From an uncultured Sphingorhabdus sp. (GTDB taxonomy: Bacteria; Pseudomonadota; Alphaproteobacteria; Sphingomonadales; Sphingomonadaceae): a DNA stretch of 64,000 nucleotides. The stretch covers positions 1,426,001 through 1,490,000 of the forward strand of contig CANMXN010000001.1 of assembly GCA_947501885.1 (NCBI GenBank), in the 5' to 3' direction. A program made the translations under genes and the position numbers. The notes below the pieces were generated by a model. That model saw nothing but the letters and a program-made list of their open reading frames with translations, did no database searches and was not told the DNA's origin. This document shows positions 63,422 through 64,000 of this stretch, piece after piece; within the stretch, counting starts at the first letter, position 1; each line of letters begins with the position of its first letter.

Positions 63422-64000
63422 ATGACCATCACTTTGCACCATCTACGTTTTTCACGCTCTACTCGAATTATCTGGTTGATGGAAGAATTAGGGGCGGACT
63501 ATAAAATTGTTGAGCATCACCGTGATGCGCAAACCAACCGTTCGCAAGAAGATATGTTTGCGCTGCATCCCATTGCCAAAGCACCTGCGATAGAGGTGGA
63601 TGGCCGCATCATGATTGAATCGGGTGCGATCATAGAATATCTGTGCGAAATTAATGATGGCAAATTGGCCATTAATGCAGGTGAAAAAGACCGCAGCGCC
63701 TATTTGGAATGGCTACATTTTGCTGAGGGAACCGTTGCTATGCCGATGCTCATGACATTGCTCGGGCCGCGCTTTGGTGGTCTTGAGAATTTACCCATTA
63801 TGAAAGGCTTTATTGAGGGTGAAGTTGGCAAATTGCTCGATTATATCGATGGTCATATGGACGGGCGCGAATTTCTGGTGGGCGATGCTATCACAGGTGC
63901 GGACATCAATATGGAATATTTGCTGGAGCTAGGCAATTTGGTTGGTTTACTCAATGAACGAGCGCATGCCAAAGCCTATTTGCAGCGATTAATGGCGCGT
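63422..64000 (+). CDS. glutathione S-transferase, cut by the window edge
   Basis: An open frame of 193 codons starting MTITLHHLRFSRSTRIIWLMEELG, with PIAKAPAIEVDGRIMIESGAIIEYLCE (the cis-proline and SNAIL/ESGAI glutathione site) and a helical domain ending AITGADINMEYLLELGN. It runs past the end of the window. The Ser-Arg-Ser/Thr start is typical of the beta/theta classes in proteobacteria. Confidence 0.9.
   Translation, partial: MTITLHHLRFSRSTRIIWLMEELGADYKIVEHHRDAQTNRSQEDMFALHPIAKAPAIEVDGRIMIESGAIIEYLCEINDGKLAINAGEKDRSAYLEWLHFAEGTVAMPMLMTLLGPRFGGLENLPIMKGFIEGEVGKLLDYIDGHMDGREFLVGDAITGADINMEYLLELGNLVGLLNERAHAKAYLQRLMAR

Overview
The window looks like chromosome of an alphaproteobacterium, most likely a sphingomonad (order Sphingomonadales) of moderate to low GC. 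The argument rests on gene content and order: popZ next to a TolC-Pcm pair and valS, a DUF1476 / bolA / monothiol glutaredoxin run, a TauE/SafE-TIGR02186 pair, many acyl-CoA and glutathione S-transferase genes, and a palindromic element of the kind scattered through sphingomonad genomes, here inside valS. No rRNA or CRISPR array was seen. One tRNA (Cys, GCA) is present.

Region 1 (1-11.3 kb) is a decayed accessory island. It holds a hipBA toxin-antitoxin pair between two ~90-bp direct repeats, a serine resolvase without its catalytic N-terminus fused out of frame to another gene, a double-frameshifted TraG/VirD4 coupling-protein remnant, a higBA pair, and a secreted mini-RHS protein with a JAB-like C-terminus followed by a lipoprotein and a transglutaminase-like protein. 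Two genes with a conjugation-element look, a Sel1-repeat membrane protein, and a broken Fic gene joined to a phospholipase A2-like toxin tail complete it. The last fragment has no start codon and is easy to miss.

Region 2 (11.4-29.8 kb) is mostly catabolic: aldehyde dehydrogenase, acyl-CoA synthetase, enoyl-CoA hydratase, a secreted alkylsulfatase-like metallo-beta-lactamase protein, two adjacent acyl-CoA dehydrogenases, a nitronate-monooxygenase-like flavoprotein and a Rieske protein with permuted domain order. A NotI-like restriction-modification pair is inserted between the aldehyde dehydrogenase and the synthetase. Then come a RimK ligase with an AstE/AspA-type hydrolase and a divergent retropepsin-like protease, a nitrilase, and etfBA behind a MerR/LiuR-like palindrome. 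Electron-transfer flavoprotein would take electrons from the acyl-CoA dehydrogenases, so these blocks probably work together.

Region 3 (29.2-43 kb) has envelope and transport genes (a CDF exporter without its C-terminal domain, NhaA, DUF454, DUF885), an NfrB-like glycosyltransferase with a barrel-like partner, TauE/SafE plus TIGR02186, a HerA-like ATPase and valS. Region 4 (43-64 kb) is largely housekeeping: a zeta-like kinase with its small partner, an S9 peptidase, popZ, tolC, pcm, tRNA-Cys, a DUF11 surface protein, an AI-2E family permease, grxD, bolA, DUF1476, leuD and leuC, rhodanese, transporter, GSTs, SMP-30 and HAD genes. leuC and leuD are separated by an M61-like peptidase gene flanked by two 31-bp copies of the leuC 3' end, which looks like a recent precise insertion.

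All assignments come from reading the sequence and from motif knowledge; no database search was run. Starts were moved to internal codons where the Shine-Dalgarno position argued for it.
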